From positions 213,832,081 to 213,896,080 of the forward strand of contig NC_050100.1 of assembly GCF_902167145.1 (NCBI RefSeq): a DNA stretch of 64,000 nt, given 5' to 3'. Positions 42,847-52,576 of this stretch are shown piece by piece. The translations under genes were made by a program, and so were the position numbers. This stretch comes from Zea mays. Its lineage: Eukaryota; Streptophyta; Magnoliopsida; Poales; Poaceae. Every line of letters starts with the position of its first letter. The first letter of the stretch is position 1. The notes below the pieces were generated by a model. That model ran no database searches. It saw only the letters and a list, made by a program, of their open reading frames with translations, and had not been told where the DNA came from.

Positions 42847-43866
42847 CCCCAGTTGCTAGTGACCTTTCTCCAATGCGCTCGCTGACCGGTGGGCCCTAGG
42901 GGACAAGGATCTTATCCCCGACAGCAGAGAGGTTGTAGAAGGGTATTGGTTAGCTGACGCACTGGACCAGTCTGGTGGTGCGCTGGACCACTTACCAGAT
43001 ATACTATTTTAGAAATTGGAAGTCGCTAGCGCACCGGATCAGTCAGGTCAACGGTTGGAGTTCCAGACCCAACAACTAGATAACATAACGACTATCATGG
43101 AGAGATCTAGTGAACCTGACAAGACTACTCCCCTTTAGAACGATTACCTGCAACGACAGTCTGACAAGGTCCGATGGTGCACCGGACCAATACTGTGCAA
43201 GGTCTGGTGTGTCTGTAGAAATGTAAAATTTGGCATTCAATGCCAACAACTATTTGAGTGATTGGGGATATAAATACACCCCAACCAACTCATTCAATCC
43301 ACAACTCTTGAGCATTCATTCCTACAAGTTACAGAAGCATTCCCAACACTCTATGTGATCCAAGTGCCCCATATTGAGTAGTTTATTGTGATCCATCCTC
43401 TAAAGAGAAAAGAGAGTGTGCACTTGTGATTTAGCTGAAAGAGAGTGTGTGTTTGGTGTGGTTGTGTCTTGGTGCAAGGCACCCATTGAGATTGTAAAGG
43501 CTAGCAAGAGGCTCCAATGTTGTGGAGTACCTCGTATAGACTTAGGTCTCTTTATCGATTGAGAAAAAAGAGATGGCTCGAGTTTGATCTTCGGAATCGC
43601 TCAAGTGGATTGAAAGATACCCATCATTTGGGACACTTCAACGGGTATGTATGTTCTTTGGAACCGAACCTTGAGAAACCAAATCGCATGTGTCTTTTGT
43701 GTGTGTGTGTGTGTTCATTTGCGATTTGCATTCTTCCTCTTCTATTTTAAGTTCTTCCTACTCCGATCATATTCCTTCTCATTCTAACACCCATTTGGGA
43801 TTAAAGTTTTTGTCGTTAAGTATTAAATTTAGATTTCACCTATTCACCCCCTCTAGGTGACTTTCA
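42847..43866 (+). repeat. Eroded copia LTR remnant 1
   Basis: Decayed Sirevirus-type LTR, recognisable from about 42950. It has degenerate palindromes (GCACTGGACCAGTCTGGTG), a TATA box TATAAATACACC at 43269, and the typical end CACCCCCTCTAGGTGACTTTCA at 43866. Its 5' end is missing. Nothing coding was seen. Confidence 0.7.
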
Positions 43867-44638
43867 CACACGACGCACCAGGCCAGTCCGGTGTGCACTA
43901 AACTTGTCAGACTCAACGGCTAGTTCCTACTCCAACGACTAGCTGACATGGTAGCAGACGTGACGGAGTCTAGTGGTGCACCGAATCGATCTGGTGTCAC
44001 CTGCCTTTACATTGATTTCGCGGACTGTCAGAGGTTCGATGGTGCACTAGACTTGTACCACATGAGGTCTAGTGTACCCGAGGAAAGTGTAGATTTTGGG
44101 GTTTATCCCAACGGATAATTGAGGTGTTGGGGGCTTTAAATATTGTCCATTTCAAGGTACAAGAGCTGTGATTGAACTCCTACAAGCTAGAACAACATCT
44201 CTTAGATACCAAAAGCCTCCCAAGTGCCCATTAGTGATAATTGTGTATGAGATAGCCGTTTTAGAGTGGTTCTTGATAGTTCCTTGTGTGAGTGTATTGG
44301 AGAAGTGTGTGTTGTTGCATTCTTGTGCTTTTGTGTATTGAGTTGCAATCTCTCATCCTTACATGGGGTCAAATCGTCATGTCTCTTCGTGTGTTTGCTT
44401 ATGTTGTGATTTGTTCTTCCCTCTCCCTACAAGTTCGTTTGTTTTGATCTTTGTTCTAAATCACTTGTGTTGCTCCCCAAGTTAATTCCACATTCATAAA
44501 ACCAACAAGTGCAAGAGAACTCATCTCTCTTACTCAAATTATATTTCCTCCTGCTCTAACCACTAATTTGGGGTCTAGTTTTGTTTTAAGTGTTTATTTT
44601 TCAGGTGTCGCCTATTTACCCACTCCAGAAGACTATCA
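43867..44638 (+). repeat. Eroded copia LTR remnant 2
   Basis: A second, more diverged LTR piece. It has palindrome-like words (GGCCAGTCCGGTG), a TTTAAATATT box near 44135 and an end resembling CGCCTATTTACCC..GACTATCACA at about 44638. It probably predates remnant 1. Confidence 0.55.
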
Positions 44639-44906
44639 CATAGTAAGTTTGTTGTGAAGCGATGTTGTTTGTACAATAGACATCACGATGGCAATGTCTT
44701 CACGCAAACGAGCGACCTCAACATCTTGCACTGAACTATGACAAGAACTACTCGATGAACTCCATGACCTGGACACTGTGTGTTTCTCTTCTCACATCTC
44801 TTGAGTCGATCACACTAGTAAACATCACAATTTATATAAGAAAAGACATGTGGATCCAATTGATATGAAAAAAATAAAGACTCTGTTGGCATTTATATTA
44901 ATATAA
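44639..44906. other. Intergenic DNA without recognised features
   Basis: No open frame of note and no similarity recognised. The sequence is of mixed composition and ends at the TAA flanking the MITE at 44907. Confidence 0.4.
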
Positions 44907-45141
44907 GGGCATGTACAACCCTGAGCCCATGGAACAGATTTCTAAATACAAGAGACAACTAAGGGACAACGTGATACAACCTTGAGCCATTAGATAATAA
45001 ATGCAATTAAGACACAACATGTATAAAAAGTCGTGTAGAGATGAGCTCTTCACCAAGTAAGAGCCTGTCTCTTGATTTTTTTTCACTTAACACATAGGAA
45101 CTCCTTAAAAGACTCCTCATTTAACCGTGTTGTACGTGGTC
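44907..45141. mobile_element. Possible Tourist-like MITE
   Basis: A 235-bp segment with imperfect inverted ends (GGGCATGTACAAC at the left, GACCACGTACAAC read inward from the right) flanked by TAA on both sides. Both sides share words such as GAGACA and ACAAC. Non-coding. Confidence 0.5.
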
Positions 45142-45203
45142 TAAGTTAAATTGAGAAAGTATTGTACATGTTGCCTTTTCATGTGTTTTTTCGTGCCCAC
45201 TAA

Positions 45204-45585
45204 GGCCTTGTTCGTTTACACCAATCCAGCTCTAGATTAACATGGATTGGAATTAAATCCATGCCCCAAATCAATCCAAGCCTACTCGATTTTTTTATTC
45301 GATTAAACCCATCGTGGATTATAACCAAGAGTTTGAGACCTTTTTAAACTATGGAAGACATGGATTCTATCCATATAGCTCATTAGGTATGGAACAAATC
45401 CATGAAGATATTTCACAAGTTTATATTAGAATCCATGGATCAAAAAAATAATTAGCTATGAGAGATATATGAATTAAATGGTGGATTAGTCCTACCATGG
45501 GATTGGGTGTGACATATGAATTCACCAAATCCAGACCCAGATTAAATCTATAGTGAAATTTATTCCCTTGTAACCGAACAAGGCC
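45204..45585. mobile_element. Tourist-like MITE (PIF/Harbinger type)
   Basis: A 382-bp element with terminal inverted repeats GGCCTTGTTCG(GT)TTA and TAA duplications at 45201-45203 and 45586-45588. The interior is AT-rich and partly self-complementary (repeated words around CCATGGATT/AATCCATG). No coding capacity. Confidence 0.85.
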
Positions 45586-45588
45586 TAA

Positions 45589-46228
<640 letters not shown>

Positions 46229-46429
46229 CAACGGAGACATATAATATCTCGATAACTTATATATGCTCATATGTGCTATATAATTATGAGATAGAAGATG
46301 ACATATATGAGCTGTCTAGGATGACACCGAAGAGAAACTTGGGCCTGTGACGCATGGGTACTCACCTAGTACTTTAATCTCTTCCTCTATGAATTGTTCT
46401 GGCATTACTGGGGCCTCAGGACGAGCTAA

Positions 46430-46608
46430 GGGGGTGTTTGGTTCCTAGGGACTAATGTTTAGTCCCTAAATTTTATTCCATTTTAGTTCCAAAATTACCA
46501 AATATAGAAACTAAAACTTTATTTTAGTTTCTATATTTAGCGATTTATACACTAAAAAGGAATAAAATCTAGGGACTAAACATTAGTCCCTAGAAACCAA
46601 ACACCCCC
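46430..46608. mobile_element. Tourist-like MITE
   Basis: A 179-bp palindromic element with ends GGGGGTGTTTGGTTcCTAGG and the inverse, flanked by TAA (46427-46429 and 46609-46611). Nearly the whole element folds into one hairpin (CTAGGGACTAA.. at both ends). It lies inside the Helitron. Confidence 0.93.
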
Positions 46609-46709
46609 TAAGTCAACTTGTCAATCGATGCCAAATACTTTTAAAAGTTCCCTAGTCTTAGCATCCCTGTATAAAATGTATAAGAAAAATAAAAGCCAGG
46701 GAACTTGAG

Positions 46710-47009
46710 TCAACTGTTAGATATATCTGTATTTATCAAAGTATACCAAAGAGCAAATGTCATGCTAGTTAGACTCCAAACTTTCGCTCGGCAGCTGTCT
46801 GCGAGTATGTGTTTCACATCAGCAGCAGGCAAAGAGCACATGTTACCAATTGTAGCATGGTTTCTAAGATCAATATAAGATTTTTCAACCAGCGAGGCAG
46901 CCTTATGACTTATTCCTGATGTAAATGAGAGGGACTTAGCAATGGTGTCCCAAGGCCATGCCTTTATGACACCGCTTTCTGATCCGGACCAAATTTCACT
47001 TGTTTCCAA
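46710..47009 (-). pseudogene. Fragment of FRA3-type inositol polyphosphate 5-phosphatase (WD40 part)
   Basis: The minus-strand frame contains IWSGSESGVIKAWPWDTIAK, LVEKSYIDLRN, DVKHILADSCRAKVWS and SMTFALW. These match the conserved blocks just after the WD40 repeats in plant type II 5-phosphatases of the FRA3/5PTase12-14 group (WSGSEGG.IK.WPW, ..ERSYIDLR, SD..RAKVW, FALWDARTR). Such enzymes remove the 5-phosphate from inositol phosphates and lipids; the catalytic domain is absent here. Only one exon-sized piece is present, and after FALW the sequence runs into unrelated residues. It is a captured fragment in the Helitron. Confidence 0.75.
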
Positions 47010-47640
47010 GAGATTAAATGAAACAATAAATTTGGATAGCTTTTCAGATTATAAGTTCTATATTTCTGACATATCAGAACAAGGAAACAAACTTTAGCGA
47101 GCCATAAATAAAGGAATGCTATGTTTCATTAGATAAAAGGGGCCAAGTTGTAACAGACAGCAACACGTTTACTACTATATCAGATAAACAAGCATCAACT
47201 GTATTCATAATTAATCTGTAGACAACAAGAAAGACTTAGAATAGATAGAACGGGCGGCTGAGATCGTCCAACGGCAGAACACAAGGGAGGCAGACTACCC
47301 TTGTGTTCTTAATAAGTAGTATAGATATAGAATTGTAGCATGCAACAACGCCAACAGACGGGACGGGAGACCCAAACATGATATGTGAAATCTGAGATAG
47401 TCTTGTGAAATCTGAAGTGGGCCTTTTAGGCGCTGCAGCTTTCTTTTTAGGATTAATTTTGATGCCATGGAGTGACATCTAGTTCATTTTGATGCCATGG
47501 AGTGACATGAAAATGAAATAGTTTCCAATTTTTGAAAAATTTCAGTGGCATGTTTCCAATTAACCCTTCTTTTTAACAGTAGTCAAGAGAAATTTTCTTT
47601 CTGTCCTTTTGGCACAAACTGACAAAGCTCTACTCTTCAA
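47010..47640. other. Helitron interior, no clear exon
   Basis: AT-rich spacer. A minus-strand frame at 47236-47478 (80 residues) has no recognised similarity. A short direct repeat of TTTTGATGCCATGGAGTGACAT occurs at about 47457-47478 and 47488-47509. Confidence 0.4.
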
Positions 47641-47950
47641 TTCTTTGTCTTCTGGGAACGCTCTCAGATATTCCATTCTATACTTCTCTATGATGCAGTC
47701 AACTTCTTGCAAATCTCAATGCATAATTTATTTAGTTTAACATTTTTGCTCCAGTTCTATACAGAGGATGAATAATCTTGCCTTTGATCTTCAGATTCTT
47801 TATGTCTTCTGGGAACACTGTCAGATATTCCATTCTGTACTTTTCTACGATGCAGTCAACTTTTTGCAAATCTCACTGCATAATTTATTTAAACACATTT
47901 GCTCTAGTTCTATACAGAGGACGAACCATCTTGCCTTTGGTCAATGTTAC
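47641..47950 (-). repeat. Tandem duplication of a 155-bp exon-like segment
   Basis: Two copies start TTCTTT(AT)GTCTTCTGGGAAC at 47641 and 47796 and diverge by roughly 10%. On the minus strand both encode a related peptide: DCIIEKYRMEYLRAFPED (left copy) and DCIVEKYRMEYLTVFPED (right copy), which suggests a duplicated exon edge of an unidentified gene. The coding frame in each copy is short and flanked by stops. Confidence 0.7.
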
Positions 47951-48159
47951 AACTCTTTTTCTACCGTGTTTTTAATAAATCAATAACAATGATTGCATTA
48001 TTTCAGAACTAACAAACACTGAACTTATAGAAGTTAAAGTAGTTGTATATATATGTGAAATTAACAGTTCATTCCTGTATGACTCCTATATAAGTGAAAT
48101 GTCAACTATTACTCTGTTCCTGCAGGTACTGACATAATCATGAAGCTTTTCATATTTCG

Positions 48160-48430
48160 ATGATAGGATTGTTGGATCTCATATACGTGAAATATTTTCT
48201 GTGTGTGCTGCGGCTAACAGAGGCATCCAACCTACATTATTCTCATCCTCTTCCCATGCAACAGGTGCATCCTTCTCTGAAGGCTGGTCCTCTGTATCCT
48301 CATGTGCCTCACAGACACTGTTGGTCTCGCTCATCAAGAGATCTTGATTCTCAATATCCTTCAGATGAAGTATTTGAGAATTGATATCTCCACCAGCTTC
48401 TGACATCTAATCCAATTCTTCCCACTCTGT
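48160..48430 (-). pseudogene. Unidentified acidic exon-like fragment
   Basis: Minus-strand frame of 75 residues (48179-48406), very acidic (SEKDAPVAWEEDENNVGW), preceded in the same frame by TEWEELD and a TAG. High acidity and open frame suggest part of a captured coding exon. No gene recognised. Confidence 0.4.
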
Positions 48431-48974
48431 CATGTTATGGCATGGCATCACATCGAGAACTGCTCAGGCAAGAACACCATAAAGCAATGAATGATCAAAC
48501 TTAAGAGAACATGGGACAAAATGATGGATCTTACATCAGAAATAATAATGAATAACTCCATGAAAACAAATTATGGGCAATACCTGCTGCGGTTCGACTG
48601 AAACTTGATGTTCAAATCCTTATGTGCAGAAAAAGAAATTCACAGGCAGCAGGATGTTACATGCTCCGGAAGCAAGTAACTACGATAAAGGTCCAAAGGA
48701 AAATTTAATTTATAACAAGCATATTCGTTGTGTCTAAAGCTGCCATAAAATTCTGAAACGATGATGTAAGGAAAATGCTTTGTACCATAAGGTCAGTCTT
48801 AGGCAGAAAGAATCAAATCACAATGATGCAGTCATGCTACTTTTGAAAAATAAAATTCCTATGAGGCGAATACACGAATCATCAATAACCAGCAGTAGCA
48901 GGTGAACTGTAAATTGTAACCTGATGAGTACACAATACATAGCGCTCATCAGTGTCATTGGATAGATTTTAGGC

Positions 48975-49055
48975 ACATGTCTGTTAGTGTTACATCTGCC
49001 CCAACCTTTGCAGCTACTAATCCTGGAATCCTGGCAGTGAGGTCCCAGCACCAAG
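48975..49055 (-). pseudogene. METTL23-like methyltransferase exon fragment
   Basis: The minus strand shows an intron-like acceptor (TTTTTGCAG) and then LGAGTSLPG, followed after an 8-base duplication by LVAAKVGADVTLTD. Together these form the AdoMet-binding motif region of plant METTL23-type protein methyltransferases (LELGAGTSLPGLVAAK.GA.VTLTD). The duplication (AATCCTGG twice, 49019-49034) shifts the frame. It is one exon only. Confidence 0.7.
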
Positions 49056-49220
49056 CTGCAAAAATGATACGTGCGAATTAGATAAGAGTGTAACTGTAGC
49101 ATTGTCCTGTGAAACAATAATGTACGTGCAGTCATGCAGAGGAATGCAGGATTCCACAAAGAGATGATTTCCGGCCTCCTCGGACACCTGAAATAAGCAA
49201 ATTAAGCGATAGGTTCTCAC

Positions 49221-49371
49221 ATGCTTCTCGCGCGGGAGTCGAACAGCGGGCGGTGGGAGGTGTACGATAGGGCCGTCGAGGTCCTCGGTGGGTGATACAG
49301 CGAAGAGGGCGTCAGCCACCCCATGCGCCAGTTCCGTCCCCTTCCGCAGGCACTCCTGCCTCAGCTTCTTC
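49221..49371 (-). pseudogene. RRS1-like ribosome biogenesis exon
   Basis: A 151-bp minus-strand exon with clean acceptor (ACTCAG/G) and donor (CAT/GTGAGA). It encodes KKLRQECLRKGTELAHGVAD.. and ..DGPIVHLPPPAVRLPREKH. The block PPP..RLPREK preceded by a helical region is characteristic of the N-terminus of RRS1, a factor for 60S ribosomal subunit assembly in the nucleolus. The frame is fully open. The next sequence (49220 leftward) does not continue into the expected RRS1 motif, so it is a captured fragment. Confidence 0.65.
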
Positions 49372-49937
49372 CTGAGTAAACAAGATCACTACTACAAGTA
49401 AACAAGATATCATCCAACAAATCAAGAGGGTCATATGTTCACATACATAGCAAAATGTCACATTATAAAGATCTATTATGAGAGCTAGAGCAAAGCAAAC
49501 TGCTTGTTGTAGATACTTGATAAGAAAATTTAGATATCTCCATACTTCAATCAGTAAAAACATTGAAAACCAGACTTTCAGCATATATTTTTAGTGCGTC
49601 TATTGTAATGCCAATATCCATTGGCCATTCAGCTTTATAACCCAACAAGATATCATCCAACAAATCAAGACCTAGCAGTAAAGAATCATGCAGTTAGCAA
49701 TTTGAGAAATAGAACTTTTTTAGCAAACAAGATGCATGCTGTGGCTTGAGATAACCGAAGACGACATGTTATTTAGTGGTCTCATGAGCCTCCTTACCCC
49801 GACCCGCAGCTCTTTGTTCTCACCTCAATTAGATGAAGAACAATTAGAAGGTTGATACCAGTAATTCATGACTGATAACATAATACATGAGTTGTTGGCT
49901 CAAACAAACATGTAAAAGGAAATGATCGTTACTTAAC
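49372..49937. other. Helitron interior spacer
   Basis: AT-rich, intron-like. No feature recognised beyond a long minus-strand frame of hydrophobic residues (49312-49584) that looks like translated intron. Confidence 0.4.
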
Positions 49938-50028
49938 CTGTGAATTCTGGTAGCCATCAATTTCATTTCAATATCTTCTTGCATCTGATCTATTCTGGTC
50001 AAAACTCGATTTCTCGTAGAAATGCGCT
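49938..50028 (-). pseudogene. Unidentified exon with intact splice sites
   Basis: Minus-strand acceptor TTGTAG/AG and donor CACAG/GTTAAG bracket 91 bp encoding ERISTRNRVLTRIDQMQED and IEMKLMATRIHR, a charged, probably helical peptide. I do not recognise the gene. Confidence 0.5.
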
Positions 50029-50087
50029 CTACAATTGTATTAACCATGCCCAGTTTATCAGAATATATGCCATCGTCAATGAAAAAA

Positions 50088-50250
50088 ACTTTCTTCCCTA
50101 ATTTATTTCTCATATGTAGACACGGTTAAAACACAATAAAAAACTTTCTTCCCTAATTTATTTCTCAGATGTAGACACGGTTAAAACACAATAGAAAAGT
50201 TTGTTCCCTAATTTATTTCTCATATATAGACACAATTAAAACACAATAAG
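50088..50250. repeat. Three tandem 55-bp repeats
   Basis: Units begin AACTTTCTTCCC, AACTTTCTTCCC and AAGTTTGTTCCC at 50088, 50143 and 50198. Each continues TAATTTATTTCTCA and ends ACACAATA. They differ at a few positions. Confidence 0.9.
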
Positions 50251-50436
50251 GAGTTACATCAGAAATATGAAGTATAGGAGAGTTTGTTTGCTGGCTCTTT
50301 TTTATCTTCTTGAACATACTGCTAAATGTGGGTGACAGCTTATCATAATCATAAGTTCTAGGGTTACACTCAACAAACTCATGTCAGTCACAGGTGAGTT
50401 GGCTGTACAGTCATCTAGTGGAGCAATCTTGCTTAC

Positions 50437-50490
50437 CGTATCAAAAGTACGACCAACATATCTAACATGAACATCTAGATCCAGCATAGA
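50437..50490 (-). pseudogene. Unidentified exon end with donor site
   Basis: The minus strand encodes LDLDVHVRYVGRTFDT and ends at a strong donor (GATACG/GTAAGC). The upstream limit is unclear. Gene not recognised. Confidence 0.4.
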
Positions 50491-51055
50491 GAGAAGTATA
50501 GAAATTCTGACAAGTGTAAATTACGGGCCTCTTCTCTAGGTTTTTTGCAGCACAAAAATTGCAGGTGTAAGTTCATGGCATGTAACAACTATATTACATG
50601 GCTACTGATAGAATTTAGAGAAAGCACACATTGATTCAGTGTCGACTTTTTTGGTGTGGTGTTCGGTTTTTCACTGAAGTTCGGATTGCTTTCCCCAAAT
50701 CAAATAAACTAAAGAATAAATGAAGCAAGTAGAAGAAATCCCAAATCAAGCAGAGTAAAGAAGGAAGCAAATTGATGTCGTTACCGCACGCAGCACACCT
50801 CGCATGGCTGCTGCCTCCCTGGCTCTTTGCATGCCCGCACTGCTGCTGCTTGTACCTCGCCTCTCGCCCACGCTGCTCGTCCACATGGCCGGCACTTCTG
50901 CCCCTTGCTGCTCACCTGACACCTGCCATGCGTGGCCCCGCTTACAGACCTAGTATGTCGTCGCATGGAGAAATGAAATAGATGGAGAAGTCAAAGGCTG
51001 AAAGAATTCTGTATTTCTATGAGTCTCACGTGATGCTAGCTAGCTATAAACATAC
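50491..51055. other. Helitron interior with a GC-rich island
   Basis: Mostly AT-rich, but 50770-50945 is GC-rich and may be part of a first exon or promoter of a captured gene. Frames there on both strands (50772-50981 plus, 50636-50884 minus) have no recognised similarity. Confidence 0.4.
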
Positions 51056-51156
51056 TTTATGAGCTCCCCAAGCCTAGTATCAGCTTCAACCTTGAGGGAA
51101 TCCTTATTCATGAACAGCGACGCGACGTTCTTCAGTATCAAGCTGAATGTGCACAC
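51056..51156 (-). pseudogene. Unidentified exon with intact splice sites
   Basis: A 101-bp minus-strand exon between CAGTAG/G and AAA/GTATGT. It encodes CTFSLILKNVASLFMNK followed by DSLKVEADTRLGELI. Gene not recognised. It is the last exon-like piece before copia E. Confidence 0.5.
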
Positions 51157-51538
51157 CTACTGAGTGATTACATCAAACACCTGGAGCACCAAAAATAAAC
51201 CAGCCGATAGCTATGCAAGTGAAAGTAAAAAAAACCCCACAACCTCAATGCCAGTCCCCAACAAAAAAGGGTTGCATCCCAGCCAGGAATCCTTACTGAA
51301 AGGGAAATGTGCCCTTGGGCCATTTCTAAGTATGTTGGTGATTGAGTGCCAACACAAGTGCTTAAATGTGAATCTATACCCATGGATGGACAAAGTGCAA
51401 ATCAAGAGTAAAGGTATGTTTCTAAGCCTTAGTACATTGTTTTGAAGACTAATGTATTGTGTCTAAGTGCTTGAAACAGGAGAAATCAAGTCACAGAAAA
51501 GTTGGTTGTGTACAGCCAAAGGGCTGTTCGGTCTGGAG

Positions 51539-51868
51539 CACCGGACAGTGTCCGGTGCGCCAAACTGACTCGGGCGAACTGGCCGCTCTCGGGAATTCGC
51601 CGACGGCGTACGGCTAAAATTCACCGGACTGTCCGGTGTGCACCGGACTGTCCGGTGAGCCAACGGTCGGCCGGGCCAACGGTCGGCCGCGAAATCTGCG
51701 CGCGACACGTGACCGGGCCAACGGTCGGAAGGGGGCACTGGACTGTCCGGTGCGCACCGGACATGTCCGGTGCGCCAACGGCTCCCAGATCTGCAACGGT
51801 CGGCCGCGCCATTTTAGGAAGGAAATCGGGCACCGGACAGTGTCCGGTGTGCACCGGACTGTCCGGTG
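51539..51868. promoter_or_regulatory. GGAC-GTCC palindrome cluster in the copia E 5' LTR
   Basis: About seven copies of CACCGGAC[T/A]GTCCGGTG and variants, ending at 51852-51868, about 70 bp upstream of the TATA box. The 3' LTR has one more palindrome half than this LTR. Confidence 0.75.
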
Positions 51869-51936
51869 CACCCGACGACAGAAGGCAAGATTGGCCTTCC
51901 AGATTTGCTCTCAACGGCTCCTAGCTGCCTTGGGGC

Positions 51937-51946
51937 TATAAAAGGG
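51937..51946 (+). promoter_or_regulatory. TATA box of copia E 5' LTR
   Basis: TATAAAAGGG preceded by GGGGC. Transcription is expected to begin roughly 30 bp downstream, within the LTR. Confidence 0.75.
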
Positions 51947-52529
51947 ACCCCTAGGCGCATGGAGGAGTACACCAAGCAACCTAAGAGCATTCTTGATCAT
52001 CCACACTCAGTCTTTGCGCATTCGTTTGTCATTCTCAGTGATTCGAGCTCCGTTCTAGTGAGAACTTTGAGATAGTCTTTTGAGCTCGATTCTTGGCCGT
52101 GTGTGTGCGCATTTTGCTATGGATTTGTGTGTGTTGCTTCCCTCCTTTACTCCGTGCTTCTGTGTGAACTTTAAGTGTAAGGGCGAGAGACTCCAATTTG
52201 TGGAGATTCCTCGCAAGTGGGATAAAGATAAGCAAAGCAAAACACCGTGGTATTCAAGTTGGTCTTTGGACCGCTTGAGAGGGGTTGATTGCAACCCTCG
52301 TCCGTTGGGACGCCACAACGTGGAGTAGGCAAGCGTTGGTCTTGGCCGAACCACGGGATAAACCACTGTGTCATCTCTGTGTTTGATCTCTTGTGGTATT
52401 GTGTTTTGTTGAGACTCCTCTCTAGCCACTTGGCATTAACTGTGCTAACGCTTAATCAAAGTTTTGTGGCTTAAGTTTTTAAGTTTCACAGGATCACCTA
52501 TTCACCCCCCCCCTCTAGGTGCTCTCAAT

Positions 52530-52541
52530 TGGTATCAGAGT
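52530..52541 (+). other. Primer binding site of copia E
   Basis: TGGTATCAGAGT, complementary to the 3' end of tRNA-iMet except possibly the last base, two bases after the LTR. Confidence 0.92.
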
Positions 52542-52576
52542 CGTTCTCTTCACAAAGGGACTAACCGCCCGAAGAG

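Larger units (their letters stand above)
51297..52527 (+). repeat. 5' LTR of copia E
   Basis: A 1231-bp LTR (TGAAAGGGAAATGTGCCC to GTGCTCTCA). Palindrome cluster at about 51539-51868, TATA box TATAAAAGGG at 51937. Confidence 0.96.

Noticed and set aside
49312..49584. 90-residue hydrophobic minus-strand frame as a membrane protein
   Set aside because: It overlaps the RRS1-like exon in another phase and otherwise reads AT-rich intron. Splice sites fit the exon, not this frame.
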